A stretch of DNA of 64,000 bases from Io17-Chloro-G2 sp965226825 (GTDB lineage: Bacteria > Chloroflexota > Dehalococcoidia > Lucifugimonadales > UBA3495). The position numbers and the translations under genes are program-made. Under the pieces are notes generated by a model. The model was not told the DNA's origin, did not search any database, and saw only the letters and a program-made list of their open reading frames with translations. The stretch spans positions 1 through 64,000 of the forward strand of contig CBDDED010000002.1 in NCBI GenBank assembly GCA_965226825.1, written 5' to 3'. Below, piece by piece: positions 34,726-42,924 of the stretch. Every line of letters begins with the position of its first letter. Within the stretch, counting starts at the first letter, position 1.

Positions 34726-35102
34726 TCAGAGGAACCACCGCCCAACCCACCACACAGCTTTACTACCGGGAGAGGATCGAGGCCTGGCTCTGGTGTGAAA
34801 AGGCCATACGTTCCGACGTCCTGGGTGAGGCCGCAATAGCCCTCAGACTAGGACACGAAGAACAGCAGGGAAGAGTCCAACTTCACAGCATGCACCCCAC
34901 GGAGCCCATGGTCCACTGCGTGATTGTGGGAGAGATGCTCGGCGGCCCCCAACACGGCTGGCTCGTCGTCGACTTCTCTCCCATGCAGGACGAAAGGTTC
35001 AGAGTGGTCGCCCCCGAGAAATACCTCGACGCGATTTGCGCCAAGACCGAAATCCGCCAAGCCCCCATCTGCACCGCGCCCAACCTGGAGCCGATCAGAT
35101 GA
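34722..35102 (+). CDS. Hypothetical protein
   Basis: 126 residues; aromatic helical start (LYYRERIEAWLWCEKAIRS) then beta-rich part (MVHCVIVGEMLGG, GWLVVDFSPMQ). Joined by ATGA overlaps both to the zinc-ribbon gene before it and the 2H phosphoesterase after it, suggesting one translational unit. No family recognised. Confidence 0.6.
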   Translation: MIRGTTAQPTTQLYYRERIEAWLWCEKAIRSDVLGEAAIALRLGHEEQQGRVQLHSMHPTEPMVHCVIVGEMLGGPQHGWLVVDFSPMQDERFRVVAPEKYLDAICAKTEIRQAPICTAPNLEPIR

Positions 35103-35710
35103 ATGACGCAACTCTCAAACGCGCATTCGTGGCTCTACCCGTACCCCGGACGGCAACCCGTTTTCTCCAGGACATGACCCAATCTCTCAGGCACGCTCTC
35201 AACCAGTTGGAAAAAAACCAAAACACCCCGACACCCAGGACCATTTGGGAGGACCCCGCAAACTACCACATAACCCTCAAGTACATGGGAGACATCACGT
35301 CCGACCAAGCAGACATTCTCGAACGCATCACCAGGGAGACCGCCCACAGAACCCCCGCGTTCAAACTCACCCTAACCACTCTCGAGTTATTCCGAACGGA
35401 CGCGCAGAGCGCACTTGTGTTGAAGTCCAAACCCTCCGGAAGGTCCCAGACCCTCTGGAACATCAACCGCGAGTTAGAAGAAAAGCTCAACACTGCGGGG
35501 CTCCGACCCTCCGACTTCGATTTCACCCCCCACATAACCATCGCAAAGACGGACCGCGGCGATACCCCCGCCCCTCCGGCATGGCCCCTGAGTCTCCCAG
35601 TACCCAACCCTCCTACGTGGACCCAGACCTCGGTTACGCTATTCTCATCAGGCGCAACCAAAAACAACAGAAGGTACCACCAGGTCAACAGCTGGGCACT
35701 CAAGGGATAG
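35099..35710 (+). CDS. thpR: 2H-family RNA 2',3'-cyclic phosphodiesterase (ThpR/LigT-like)
   Basis: 203 residues with the two signature histidine motifs HITLKYMG (about residue 59) and HITIAKT (about 143), which form the 2H active site. The family opens 2',3'-cyclic phosphates on RNA ends or ligates tRNA halves in vitro. ATG 35099 overlaps the previous stop (ATGA). In this element it may act with the RtcB fragment and the tRNA-Pro gene in RNA repair, which is inference. Confidence 0.88.
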   Translation: MNDATLKRAFVALPVPRTATRFLQDMTQSLRHALNQLEKNQNTPTPRTIWEDPANYHITLKYMGDITSDQADILERITRETAHRTPAFKLTLTTLELFRTDAQSALVLKSKPSGRSQTLWNINRELEEKLNTAGLRPSDFDFTPHITIAKTDRGDTPAPPAWPLSLPVPNPPTWTQTSVTLFSSGATKNNRRYHQVNSWALKG

Positions 35711-35753
35711 ACCAGACCCCGCTGCCACACAGCGTCCCCCAAGGAGTAGAGGC

Positions 35754-36020
35754 ATGAAAAACCAAACACAAATCACGTGGGAAGAAACAAAAAAACAGCG
35801 GATCTCCATGAGCGTACAGACAGAGGACTGGCGACTGGAGTACAACGCCAACGCAACAGACATGGAGTGTCAAAAAATACTGACAGCATGCAGCCCCAAC
35901 ACCATGCTTCAGATCCTTAGACAGGCAATCTCCCTCCACATACCAACGTGGGAAGCCGCGCTCAAAAGCGCCGAGCCACCCGACAACCAGCTCAAGAAGA
36001 TCCAAACTGGGTACCTTTGA
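35754..36020 (+). CDS. Hypothetical helical protein
   Basis: 88 residues, charged N-terminus (ITWEETKKQRISMSV) and helical remainder (CQKILTACSPNTMLQILRQAI). ATG follows AGGAGTAGAGGC. Unknown family. Confidence 0.55.
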   Translation: MKNQTQITWEETKKQRISMSVQTEDWRLEYNANATDMECQKILTACSPNTMLQILRQAISLHIPTWEAALKSAEPPDNQLKKIQTGYL

Positions 36021-36041
36021 CTTGCGGCCTACACACGCCGT

Positions 36042-36992
36042 GTGCGTCTCACGGTCCCCGGACACCGCCCATGCGAGTACACCACCCATTGCGGCGAAGT
36101 CGTAATGGAACTGGCCTCCCGGGGCCACAAGCCCCGAAGGGGCTATGGCTACAACCTTCCCATCGACCCCCGGCCCACCCTCGACGCCGTCGCACAGAGC
36201 CTGGTCACCGCCTTAAAGGACTTCGGCCTGGAGGCGAACGTGGTGAAGAAACCCGACCCATACGGGTTCGGAGGCGCCTTCAAAAAAGACAAATGGTTCG
36301 CCACCGTGCCCCAATACCAGGACCCAGGCACCTCCGAACTGGCGCCGGAGCCCGGAGTCAGGCTGGAAAAGCCAGTCCCAAAGAGAAGAACAGGTCCACC
36401 CAGGGACCCACAAGCGCCCCTCGTTCCAACCAAGACCTGGACCCAGAGCTCCAGATGGCTGGTCAAAGCCATCTGCCCGGGAGAGGACAGTTGCGAGTAC
36501 GAGCCCAAGGGAAACGAGACTCCTAGGTACCGGAGGAGCGGCTGTAACCGCGCATGGGACACCCATTTCCTGGCCCTGTTCGAAGCGTTCATGAAAGCAA
36601 ATCCGGACGTCATGTTCCGAGACAAAAGCGTGGGCTGCGCCGGAGAGGTCAAACCCCACCACCGCTGCTTCACCCGCAATCACAGAGAAAGCCGCGGACA
36701 GCCACTTGACCACGCCCAACTCTGCCGGCTGCCGGACGGCAGGAAATTCATCATAAGCCAGCCCTACCACACCAGAGGACTATCCCCAGATAGCCTGGAA
36801 AACATCGACCTATGGAAGAAAGATATCCCGGACCTGGCATGGAAGGACGCAGGAAAGGAATACTCATGGTACTTCCCCAACCAGGCCAACCTTCTCCTAC
36901 TGGGAACGCAGGAGACACTAGATGCCCTCATATTCGACTACCCCGCGCCAACGGACACCAGGCCCACCGGATGCCGCCGGTGGGAAGCCTGA
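36042..36992 (+). CDS. Hypothetical protein with cysteine-rich centre
   Basis: 316 residues from GTG 36042, or 295 from ATG 36105 (MELASRGHKP); neither has a strong ribosome site. N-terminal ~65 residues look like a small alpha/beta domain (LVTALKDFGLEANVVKKP). After a proline-rich linker a larger domain has scattered Cys/His (AICPGEDSCEYEP, GCNRAWDTH, VGCAGEVKPHHRC) that could bind zinc. No family recognised. Confidence 0.55.
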   Translation: MRLTVPGHRPCEYTTHCGEVVMELASRGHKPRRGYGYNLPIDPRPTLDAVAQSLVTALKDFGLEANVVKKPDPYGFGGAFKKDKWFATVPQYQDPGTSELAPEPGVRLEKPVPKRRTGPPRDPQAPLVPTKTWTQSSRWLVKAICPGEDSCEYEPKGNETPRYRRSGCNRAWDTHFLALFEAFMKANPDVMFRDKSVGCAGEVKPHHRCFTRNHRESRGQPLDHAQLCRLPDGRKFIISQPYHTRGLSPDSLENIDLWKKDIPDLAWKDAGKEYSWYFPNQANLLLLGTQETLDALIFDYPAPTDTRPTGCRRWEA

Positions 36993-37004
36993 GCAGGAGA
37001 AAGA

Positions 37005-37367
37005 GTGACCACCTACCCGGGCGTCCCTGAAACGGCCGTCATAGGAAAAATAACCAGGAACCAGAGCGCCATGAGCATTGTGCTCTACAACGACCCATCT
37101 CCGGAGAGAGCCGCCATGACCCTCTTGGAACACTACTCCGAAGAGTCCCAGATAGACCTTCTGATGGAGTTCGGAAGTAGAGAACACCTACCCCCCAACC
37201 CCCGGGACCCCACCAGTGAGATTGAGTACTTCACAACCTTCAGGTCAATACCATCGCCCAACAACACCCAGGAATTCTTCGAGACCTACTGGGACCCCTG
37301 CGACGCATGGATATACGTCTGGACCCCGGACGGTTGGTTCGGATGCAGGGCGATGGGCCACCGATGA
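37005..37367 (+). CDS. Hypothetical protein
   Basis: 120 residues from GTG 37005 with GGAGAAAG upstream. Acidic, with an aromatic C-terminus (FFETYWDPCDAWIYVWTPDGWFG). Overlaps the next gene by ATGA. Unknown family. Confidence 0.55.
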   Translation: MTTYPGVPETAVIGKITRNQSAMSIVLYNDPSPERAAMTLLEHYSEESQIDLLMEFGSREHLPPNPRDPTSEIEYFTTFRSIPSPNNTQEFFETYWDPCDAWIYVWTPDGWFGCRAMGHR

Positions 37368-37609
37368 CCAGCGAGCACATATTAGGACATTTCACCTCAG
37401 AGAACTGCAGCAGCGAATGCTACGTGGACGCGTATCCAAAGGAAGGGACGCCGGCGCAGAAAGAGTCAAAATGGCGGGAAATGGTGAAACAGTTCCAGGT
37501 ACCCGAACCACTGGTCAAGGTCATCCGAGACCACGTGGGTCTGAACTCAGACCACATTCCCGACCATCAGGAAATCCTGGACCGCCTGAACACCAACACA
37601 CAAATCTAA
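37364..37609 (+). CDS. Hypothetical protein
   Basis: 81 residues (MTSEHILGHF start), soluble, helical (KWREMVKQFQVPEPLVKVIRD). ATG overlaps the previous stop, fixing the start. Unknown family. Confidence 0.5.
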   Translation: MTSEHILGHFTSENCSSECYVDAYPKEGTPAQKESKWREMVKQFQVPEPLVKVIRDHVGLNSDHIPDHQEILDRLNTNTQI

Positions 37610-37639
37610 ACAGAAACCCAACACCGAGACTTAGAACCA

Positions 37640-38548
37640 ATGCAAAACGCCAAATCACCAAGCCCAGATCCTCTGGCAGTAAAGCTGGCGGAGAGACTTC
37701 ACATCCGCTACCAACCCGAGCTCACAATCCTCTTCGGTTCCAGGGCACGAGGGGACCACAAACCGGACAAGTCGGACATTGACATACTTCTCATCTTAAA
37801 AAAGAGCACACCGGACACCAAAGACTCCCAAATCCAAACAACCACACAGGAAATCGCAAGCCAACTGTACAAAACAGCGGTGAAGCCCCACATCGTTCCG
37901 GTCATGCTCAACATTTTCCTCGACGACGCTCAATACCTGAACACCATTTCCACCAAAGCACTCCTGGAAGGAGTGATCATCACGGAGAACCAGGGGCTAC
38001 TCCACAACACTCATAAAGGACCCAACCCTCCCCCGCCCAAATATGACTGGATACCCTATGAGGAGAGGACCAAAGCTGCCGCGCTGGACACTGCCATCAT
38101 GGTCGGGATCCTACACAAACACGGCCTGGGTCCCGACATACAGGAACCGCCCCAACATATCAGGTCAAATTGGATTTACGGAGCACTCACCCAGAACGCT
38201 GACCTAACAGACCTGGCTGAGCTGGGAAAATACGCACAAGAAGCGACAGCCCACCTGACGGCGGCCATTTTGGAGACCACAGGGGGGAGCTCCCAACTTA
38301 TCACCACAAAGAACTCAGACAACACAGACGACTACGGGCTAGCGGCCCTCAGGGAAGCTGTCGTTCAAGAACGCATTGAAATACCGGCTACACACATCCC
38401 GCTGGATATCTACCAAGACAGGAACAAGCTAAACAATATGCAGCCATACACCCTGGTCAAAACCGCTCAGACAGACTCCATCATCCTCAGGTCCAAAGCT
38501 ACCCGGCTACGCAGGCAGAGGAACGCTCTACTTAAAAAACTATACTGA
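37640..38548 (+). CDS. MNT-fold nucleotidyltransferase with helical C-terminal domain
   Basis: 302 residues. The N-terminal domain has the polymerase-beta signature: GSRARGDHKPDKSDIDILL near residues 33-51, with the two metal aspartates, and a third acidic strand near 85-92. The C-terminal 170 residues are all-helical (AALDTAIMVGIL, ELGKYAQEATAHLTAAIL). In known proteins MNT domains pair or fuse with HEPN domains in MntA-HepT toxin-antitoxin systems, but the HEPN R-x4-6-H motif is not evident here. Could be a self-contained nucleic-acid or protein nucleotidylating enzyme. Confidence 0.75.
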   Translation: MQNAKSPSPDPLAVKLAERLHIRYQPELTILFGSRARGDHKPDKSDIDILLILKKSTPDTKDSQIQTTTQEIASQLYKTAVKPHIVPVMLNIFLDDAQYLNTISTKALLEGVIITENQGLLHNTHKGPNPPPPKYDWIPYEERTKAAALDTAIMVGILHKHGLGPDIQEPPQHIRSNWIYGALTQNADLTDLAELGKYAQEATAHLTAAILETTGGSSQLITTKNSDNTDDYGLAALREAVVQERIEIPATHIPLDIYQDRNKLNNMQPYTLVKTAQTDSIILRSKATRLRRQRNALLKKLY

Positions 38549-38673
38549 CCGGGGCCTTTCGAGTCTAACGGTTCATGCCAGAGGTGACACAGCCGCAGGC
38601 CCTCAAACCAGCTATCCTCGAACTCCAGTCCACCGATCACCCAACCCAGCAGGCACCGACTTTTGAGCAATCC

Positions 38674-38710
38674 TGCACAAAAAATCAGACTAAAAATCAT
38701 TTTTTGTGCA
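38674..38710. repeat. AT-rich 12-bp perfect inverted repeat
   Basis: TGCACAAAAAAT and ATTTTTTGTGCA flank a 13-base spacer. It is the most AT-rich spot in the element and lies in a convergent gap, so it could end transcription on both strands, bind a protein or be a recombination scar. Confidence 0.75.
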
Positions 38711-38879
38711 AAACCGGGTTATGGGTACTCCCCAGTGTGATGACCACCGGGACCATCCCGAAGAAAGCGACCACCAGGCACATGCAGGAGGCCCCAGCCA
38801 GGTTCCCGGTCCTCACAAAGCCCAGACGCGTTGTGGACATATCCCACCAGTCCCATCACCCTACCGAACAACAAAAAGA

Positions 38880-38906
38880 GGCGGCGTCCTCAATATCAAC
38901 GCCGCC
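38880..38906 (-). terminator. Rho-independent terminator of the VWA lipoprotein gene
   Basis: Minus strand GGCGGCGT / ACGCCGCC 8-bp stem with an 11-base loop, followed by TCTTTTTGTTGTT, 36 bases past the stop at 38942. Classic form, unlike the T-less hairpins of the + strand genes. Confidence 0.8.
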
Positions 38907-38941
38907 CCCGATGACTGATCCAACCCAGCGCCACCGACCTC

Positions 38942-40831
38942 CTACTTTTTACAGAAAGGCTCGAACTCAACCCCCGCCTTCAGAAGCATCCCGTCCAGGA
39001 CCCGGTCGCTGGCATCCTCAAACCCCAAAAGTTCTCCAACCGACTCCAGAGTGCCGCACTGGGCCCAGAAGGACTTACGAAGTAACTCCGCAAACTCAGC
39101 GACCGCGGCAGCCCTACGGAACTCATACGGCAGGTCCGAAATAACCAGTTCCAGGTCACCAACCACCATGACCTCACTTATCTCCACCACCTCTGCCTTT
39201 TCTGAATCCATCCACCTGAGCCGGGCGGTCAGAAGTTCGTCCCCGTCTCCAATCCCCTCAAGAAGCCGGAGCTCGTACAGCGCAGTCACGTCACGGGCGA
39301 ATCCCAACTCCCCAAAGTCCAGCCTGTCGTCCCGGAAATCCTCGTCCGCAACCGCCCGGTTCTCATAACCGATAAGCCGGTACTTCCGCACCACCTCTGG
39401 GTTAAATTCCACCTGGACACGGGCGTCTCGGGCCACCTCGGTGAAAATCCCCGTGACCGCCCCAGCCAGAAATTCTCTGATTGCCTCATCGTCCCGGACA
39501 TAGTGATAGGTCCCGTTGCCACGGTTTGCCAGGACCTCCAGCATAACGTCGTTGTAGTTTCCGGTGAAACCAACCCCTATCGTGCTGAGAACTGCATCCC
39601 GCTGCACGTTCCAGGCCACCATTTCCAGGATCGAATCAGGGCCAGTCCGGCCCAGGTTCCCAACACCGTCGGAAACCACCACTATCCGAGCCGGACGGGC
39701 CTTGTCCGACGCAGCCAACTCATATGCCTTCCGGATGCCGCCTTCCACAAAAGTCCCGCCACTGGGGGTAATCTCAAGGAACGCAGACCTGATACCGCCA
39801 ATCTCGGTTCCCGCCACAAAAGGCTGGACCACCTTCACCGAATCCCCATAGGTGATCAGCGCCACCCGGTCCGAGGCCTCCACCTGGTCCAGAATCCCGG
39901 AGATGAGCCTCTTGGCCACCCCTATCCGACTATCGGCGCTCATCGACCCGCTGACATCCAAGACCACGATCAGGTTGACCGGATCCCTCTGCTCAGGAAG
40001 ACCCGCAGCCCCCACTCCAACCCGGACCAGACGGTACCCATCTTCCCCATAGGGGCTGGGGCCCCCGTCCAGGAACAGACCCAAACCGGACTCAACATCA
40101 CCGTAACCCTGATCAAAGGAATTCACCCACTCCTCAACCCGGACCGAGTCCTCCGGGGGAAGACGGGCATCCTCAAGGTAGAGCCTGCCAATCTCAAATG
40201 ACGCAGTATCCCCATCCAGGGAAAACGTGGAGAGAGGGTCTTCGTCAGCATCCACAAACGGGTTCACTCCATATCCCTCAAAATAAACCAATGGGAGCAA
40301 AGCATTATTTGGGTTCGCCAGGCCGCCGGCCTCAGGGGGGAGTCCTCCCTTGGATGAACTCGCGTTCGCAAAACCCGACCGAGACTTCACACCAACCTCC
40401 GAAGCCACATCAAAGGAGGCAACCTCAACGGGTTCAATCACCGCCTCATCATCAACCACACCTCCCCAAACCCCCTCGAGGATTTCCAAAGCTGACAGTT
40501 TCTCATCAGCGGGTTTTGGGACTCCGGGTTCCTTGGTCGACATGACCACCGGGGTAGCCGTGGATTCCACCAACTCCGGTATTCCAACTGGTACCGCGGT
40601 CACCACATCCGAGCCCGGATCCTGGACAGGCAGACCATCCGGCAACCCAAAGGGGGTCAGTGTGACGGGCTCCGCCGGCGCCGCAACGGACGCTCCCAGA
40701 CCGGACGGAGTAACTGCCGGCGTCTCTCCATCCCCAGAGGTACCGGCTCCACCGGACAGAGTGCAACCCAAAACAGCCGCAAGAACCAGAAAGCAAAACC
40801 CAAAACGCACCATATGAGAGATCAAAGACAT
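38942..40831 (-). CDS. von Willebrand factor A-domain lipoprotein (YfbK-like)
   Basis: 629 residues. Start at ATG 40831 (MSLISHMVRFG) is set by AAGGAG seven bases upstream. Signal peptide with lipobox LAAVLGC (cysteine near residue 23), a long Pro/Thr/Val-rich linker, a vWF-A N-terminal region (NPFVDADEDPLSTFSLDGDTAS), then the VWA domain with MIDAS DVSGSMSADS near 295 and a C-terminal YfbK-type domain. It binds ligands by a metal ion at the cell surface. It is the only minus-strand gene among ~50 in the element. Confidence 0.88.
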   Translation of the reverse strand: MSLISHMVRFGFCFLVLAAVLGCTLSGGAGTSGDGETPAVTPSGLGASVAAPAEPVTLTPFGLPDGLPVQDPGSDVVTAVPVGIPELVESTATPVVMSTKEPGVPKPADEKLSALEILEGVWGGVVDDEAVIEPVEVASFDVASEVGVKSRSGFANASSSKGGLPPEAGGLANPNNALLPLVYFEGYGVNPFVDADEDPLSTFSLDGDTASFEIGRLYLEDARLPPEDSVRVEEWVNSFDQGYGDVESGLGLFLDGGPSPYGEDGYRLVRVGVGAAGLPEQRDPVNLIVVLDVSGSMSADSRIGVAKRLISGILDQVEASDRVALITYGDSVKVVQPFVAGTEIGGIRSAFLEITPSGGTFVEGGIRKAYELAASDKARPARIVVVSDGVGNLGRTGPDSILEMVAWNVQRDAVLSTIGVGFTGNYNDVMLEVLANRGNGTYHYVRDDEAIREFLAGAVTGIFTEVARDARVQVEFNPEVVRKYRLIGYENRAVADEDFRDDRLDFGELGFARDVTALYELRLLEGIGDGDELLTARLRWMDSEKAEVVEISEVMVVGDLELVISDLPYEFRRAAAVAEFAELLRKSFWAQCGTLESVGELLGFEDASDRVLDGMLLKAGVEFEPFCKK

Positions 40832-40954
40832 CACCAAACTCCTTAAATCGGGAAAACCGCCACCATCCCGTGACTCAATCATTACATAGACGAACGAACC
40901 CCGTTCGATGTTCCGTGCAGACACCCGAGCAAACACTCCAAATTACCCCCCGGG

Positions 40955-40985
40955 ACCCGGCGCTTCCCCCAAGCCGGCGCCGGGT
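40955..40985 (+). terminator. GC-rich hairpin before the SANT-like regulator gene
   Basis: ACCCGGCGC and GCGCCGGGT form a 9-bp stem with loop TTCCCCCAAGCCG. It lies 43 bases upstream of the 41028 start. Its loop and stem closely resemble the hairpin at 42444-42476, so it may be a member of a repeated structural family in the element. Could be a terminator or attenuator. Confidence 0.55.
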
Positions 40986-41027
40986 CAAACCCCCAACACC
41001 CCCGAAACCAACGGAGGCCCCCGGCCC

Positions 41028-41666
41028 ATGACCACAGGCTCCAAACAACCAAACGAAATCCTGGCACAGCGTCAACAACTCCCCCCAATCAGACCCAACT
41101 CCCCGAGGAGGCAAAACGCCCCCAGGCACAACTGGACTGACCAACAGGAGGAGATACTGAGACGTGACTTCCTAGGGACCAGGGAGTCCAAGGAACGCAT
41201 CGCCCGGGAGTTGGGACTAACCCCCGACCAAGTGCAGAGCAAGGTCAACAAACTGGGACTCACAACCCTGAACGACCGGAGGCCATGGACACACCCAGAG
41301 GACGACCGGCTCAGGGAACTAACGGGTAGACTGAGCCTGAACCAGATCGCAAGGGCCATGAACCGGACCCACCATTCCATCAGGGTGCGCTCCGCCCGGC
41401 TCTCCATATCAAGGCTCGACCGGGATGCCTGGTACACCCTCCAGGAAACATCGGAGATACTCGGGAAGCACAAAGAATGGATCAAGAGGCGAATAGAATC
41501 AGGAGTACTCCCGGCATCCCATCACAACCAACAGGGAAACTCCAAATGGCATATTGAGAGCAAAGACCTCAGGGAGTTCATAAGACTCTACTGCCACGAA
41601 CTCAACGGACGAAATGTAGACCTCGTTCAGGTCGTCAACATACTCACGGGAGTTCCAGACCTGTAA
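41028..41666 (+). CDS. DNA-binding protein with two SANT/Myb-like domains and an excisionase-type helix-turn-helix
   Basis: 212 residues. Two consecutive Myb/SANT-like units (NWTDQQEEILRRDFLG to KVNKLGL, and PWTHPEDDRLRELTG to RSARLSI) are followed by a MerR/excisionase-like winged helix (WYTLQETSEILGKHKEWIKRR with a DLREFIRLY end). All parts are DNA-binding, and no enzymatic domain is present, so it is a likely regulator of the element. GGAGG lies about ten bases before the ATG. Confidence 0.75.
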   Translation: MTTGSKQPNEILAQRQQLPPIRPNSPRRQNAPRHNWTDQQEEILRRDFLGTRESKERIARELGLTPDQVQSKVNKLGLTTLNDRRPWTHPEDDRLRELTGRLSLNQIARAMNRTHHSIRVRSARLSISRLDRDAWYTLQETSEILGKHKEWIKRRIESGVLPASHHNQQGNSKWHIESKDLREFIRLYCHELNGRNVDLVQVVNILTGVPDL

Positions 41667-41686
41667 CGGACCCAAGGAGAGACCGC

Positions 41687-41911
41687 ATGTCCACACCAAT
41701 CCAGGAGGAGTTCCCACCCCTCGACGCCTTCGTGAGACGCGGCGCCTCCCACTGGTACGGCAGAAGACGGACCAAGATAGCAGTCTCGCTCCCAAAGGCT
41801 ACATCCCTGGTGGGCAAGACCCAGATATATGCTCCGAACACACCAAATGAACCCCCAACGGCCCCCAGGCACGCCGGGACCAACTTTCGAACAGGGAGCA
41901 CACACAGATGA
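41687..41911 (+). CDS. Small hypothetical basic protein
   Basis: 74 residues; a GGAGAG site precedes the ATG. Basic middle (GRRRTKIAVSLPKA) and proline-rich tail. Overlaps the following gene by ATGA. Unknown family. Confidence 0.5.
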   Translation: MSTPIQEEFPPLDAFVRRGASHWYGRRRTKIAVSLPKATSLVGKTQIYAPNTPNEPPTAPRHAGTNFRTGSTHR

Positions 41912-42426
41912 ACCGATTTGATACTGTATTAAAAGTCGACTGGTCAAGCGCAACGTACATCGGAGACGGCGTCTACGTCATGCGCGTCGACGGCGACGTC
42001 GCCCTCCGGACCGACCGCGAAGACCAGAGCCACGTCATAGTCCTAGAACCCAAGATGCTGGAGGAACTCAACGAGTTTGACCAGAAGACCAAGGGACAAC
42101 AGGGACAGAGACGCCCGATGAGTCACCTTGTCGAAGTCACGGCATTCGACCCCCAACCCCAAGAGCCACCCGGTGCCCAGGACGAGATAAGAATCAACGC
42201 CCCGGTCGGCCTCATACCTGTGGGAGCAAAATTGGAGCACCACACCCACTGGCTGGAGATGATCGGCACTCACAAAAGAAGCGGCTTCGACGTCCACCCC
42301 CTGACCATCAGCCTCCCAGATGAAACCGTAAACGAACTGAACGCCTCGGGACATACCGGCAACTGGATCCTTCGGAGAATCGAGGGCAAAACCGCCGTAG
42401 TAGCCCCCGAGCCCACCGAGACCTAG
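41908..42426 (+). CDS. Hypothetical protein
   Basis: 172 residues. Beta-rich N-terminus (VLKVDWSSATYIGDGVYVMRVDG), a linker near 65-85, and a second beta part (WLEMIGTHKRSGF, GNWILRRIEGKTAVVA). ATGA overlap with the preceding gene. Followed by a hairpin at 42444. No family recognised. Confidence 0.6.
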   Translation: MNRFDTVLKVDWSSATYIGDGVYVMRVDGDVALRTDREDQSHVIVLEPKMLEELNEFDQKTKGQQGQRRPMSHLVEVTAFDPQPQEPPGAQDEIRINAPVGLIPVGAKLEHHTHWLEMIGTHKRSGFDVHPLTISLPDETVNELNASGHTGNWILRRIEGKTAVVAPEPTET

Positions 42427-42443
42427 CACCACTCCTACAAAAA

Positions 42444-42476
42444 TCACCCGCCCCTTCCCCAACCGGCGGCGGGTGA
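42444..42476 (+). terminator. GC-rich hairpin after the 41908 gene
   Basis: TCACCCGCC and GGCGGGTGA form a 9-bp stem with loop CCTTCCCCAACCGGC, 18 bases after the stop. The loop CTTCCCC-AA-CCGGC is shared with the hairpin at 40955. No T-run. Confidence 0.6.
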
Positions 42477-42528
42477 CTCACCTACAGGTGAAACGCAGCC
42501 CGGCACTTCAAGCAGGAGTAACGCCACA

Positions 42529-42723
42529 ATGACCACCTCGGACAAGACCCCACAGCACTCAAAAATCAGGCGCATCCGGACCGGCACGGACAAAAACGGC
42601 AACCCGGTCTACTACAACCAGGACCCAGCCCACCTGGTAAAACAAGCCAAACCCCACGACCCGCGCTTCGATGACTTCAACATAGACGACGCACTAACCT
42701 ATCTACAGGAACGTGACGCCTGA
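42529..42723 (+). CDS. Small hypothetical protein
   Basis: 64 residues; basic start (SKIRRIRTGTDKNGNPVYYNQ) and acidic end (DDFNIDDALTYLQERDA). AGGAG about 12 bases upstream. Unknown family. Confidence 0.55.
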   Translation: MTTSDKTPQHSKIRRIRTGTDKNGNPVYYNQDPAHLVKQAKPHDPRFDDFNIDDALTYLQERDA

Positions 42724-42741
42724 ACAGACCTCAGAACCCTA

Positions 42742-42767
42742 GGGGCGTCCTCTGTGAATCACGCCCC
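42742..42767 (+). terminator. Hairpin after the 42529 gene
   Basis: GGGGCGT and ACGCCCC pair in a 7-bp stem with a 12-base loop beginning CCTC, 19 bases after the stop. The loop start GCGTCCTC is shared with the VWA terminator at 38880. No T-run. The other ~150 bases up to 42925 hold no supported gene. Confidence 0.5.
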
Positions 42768-42924
42768 GGGAACAGGCACCAGGAATACCAAAGCCCTGTA
42801 CGCACCCAAGAACTCAAACCCATCGACACCAAGAGACCGCCCTCTACCCTGAACACGGCGGCCCACCGATTCGTCCGGCAAAGACAGAACCCGGCCTGCA
42901 ACCAAATCCCCAGAAGCAGAGCAA

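Larger units (their letters stand above)
38549..38941. other. Convergent intergenic interval
   Basis: About 390 bases between the + strand nucleotidyltransferase and the minus strand VWA gene. It contains an AT-rich inverted repeat (38674-38710) and a minus-strand terminator (38880-38906). The open frames present are proline/histidine-rich and not convincing. Confidence 0.5.
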
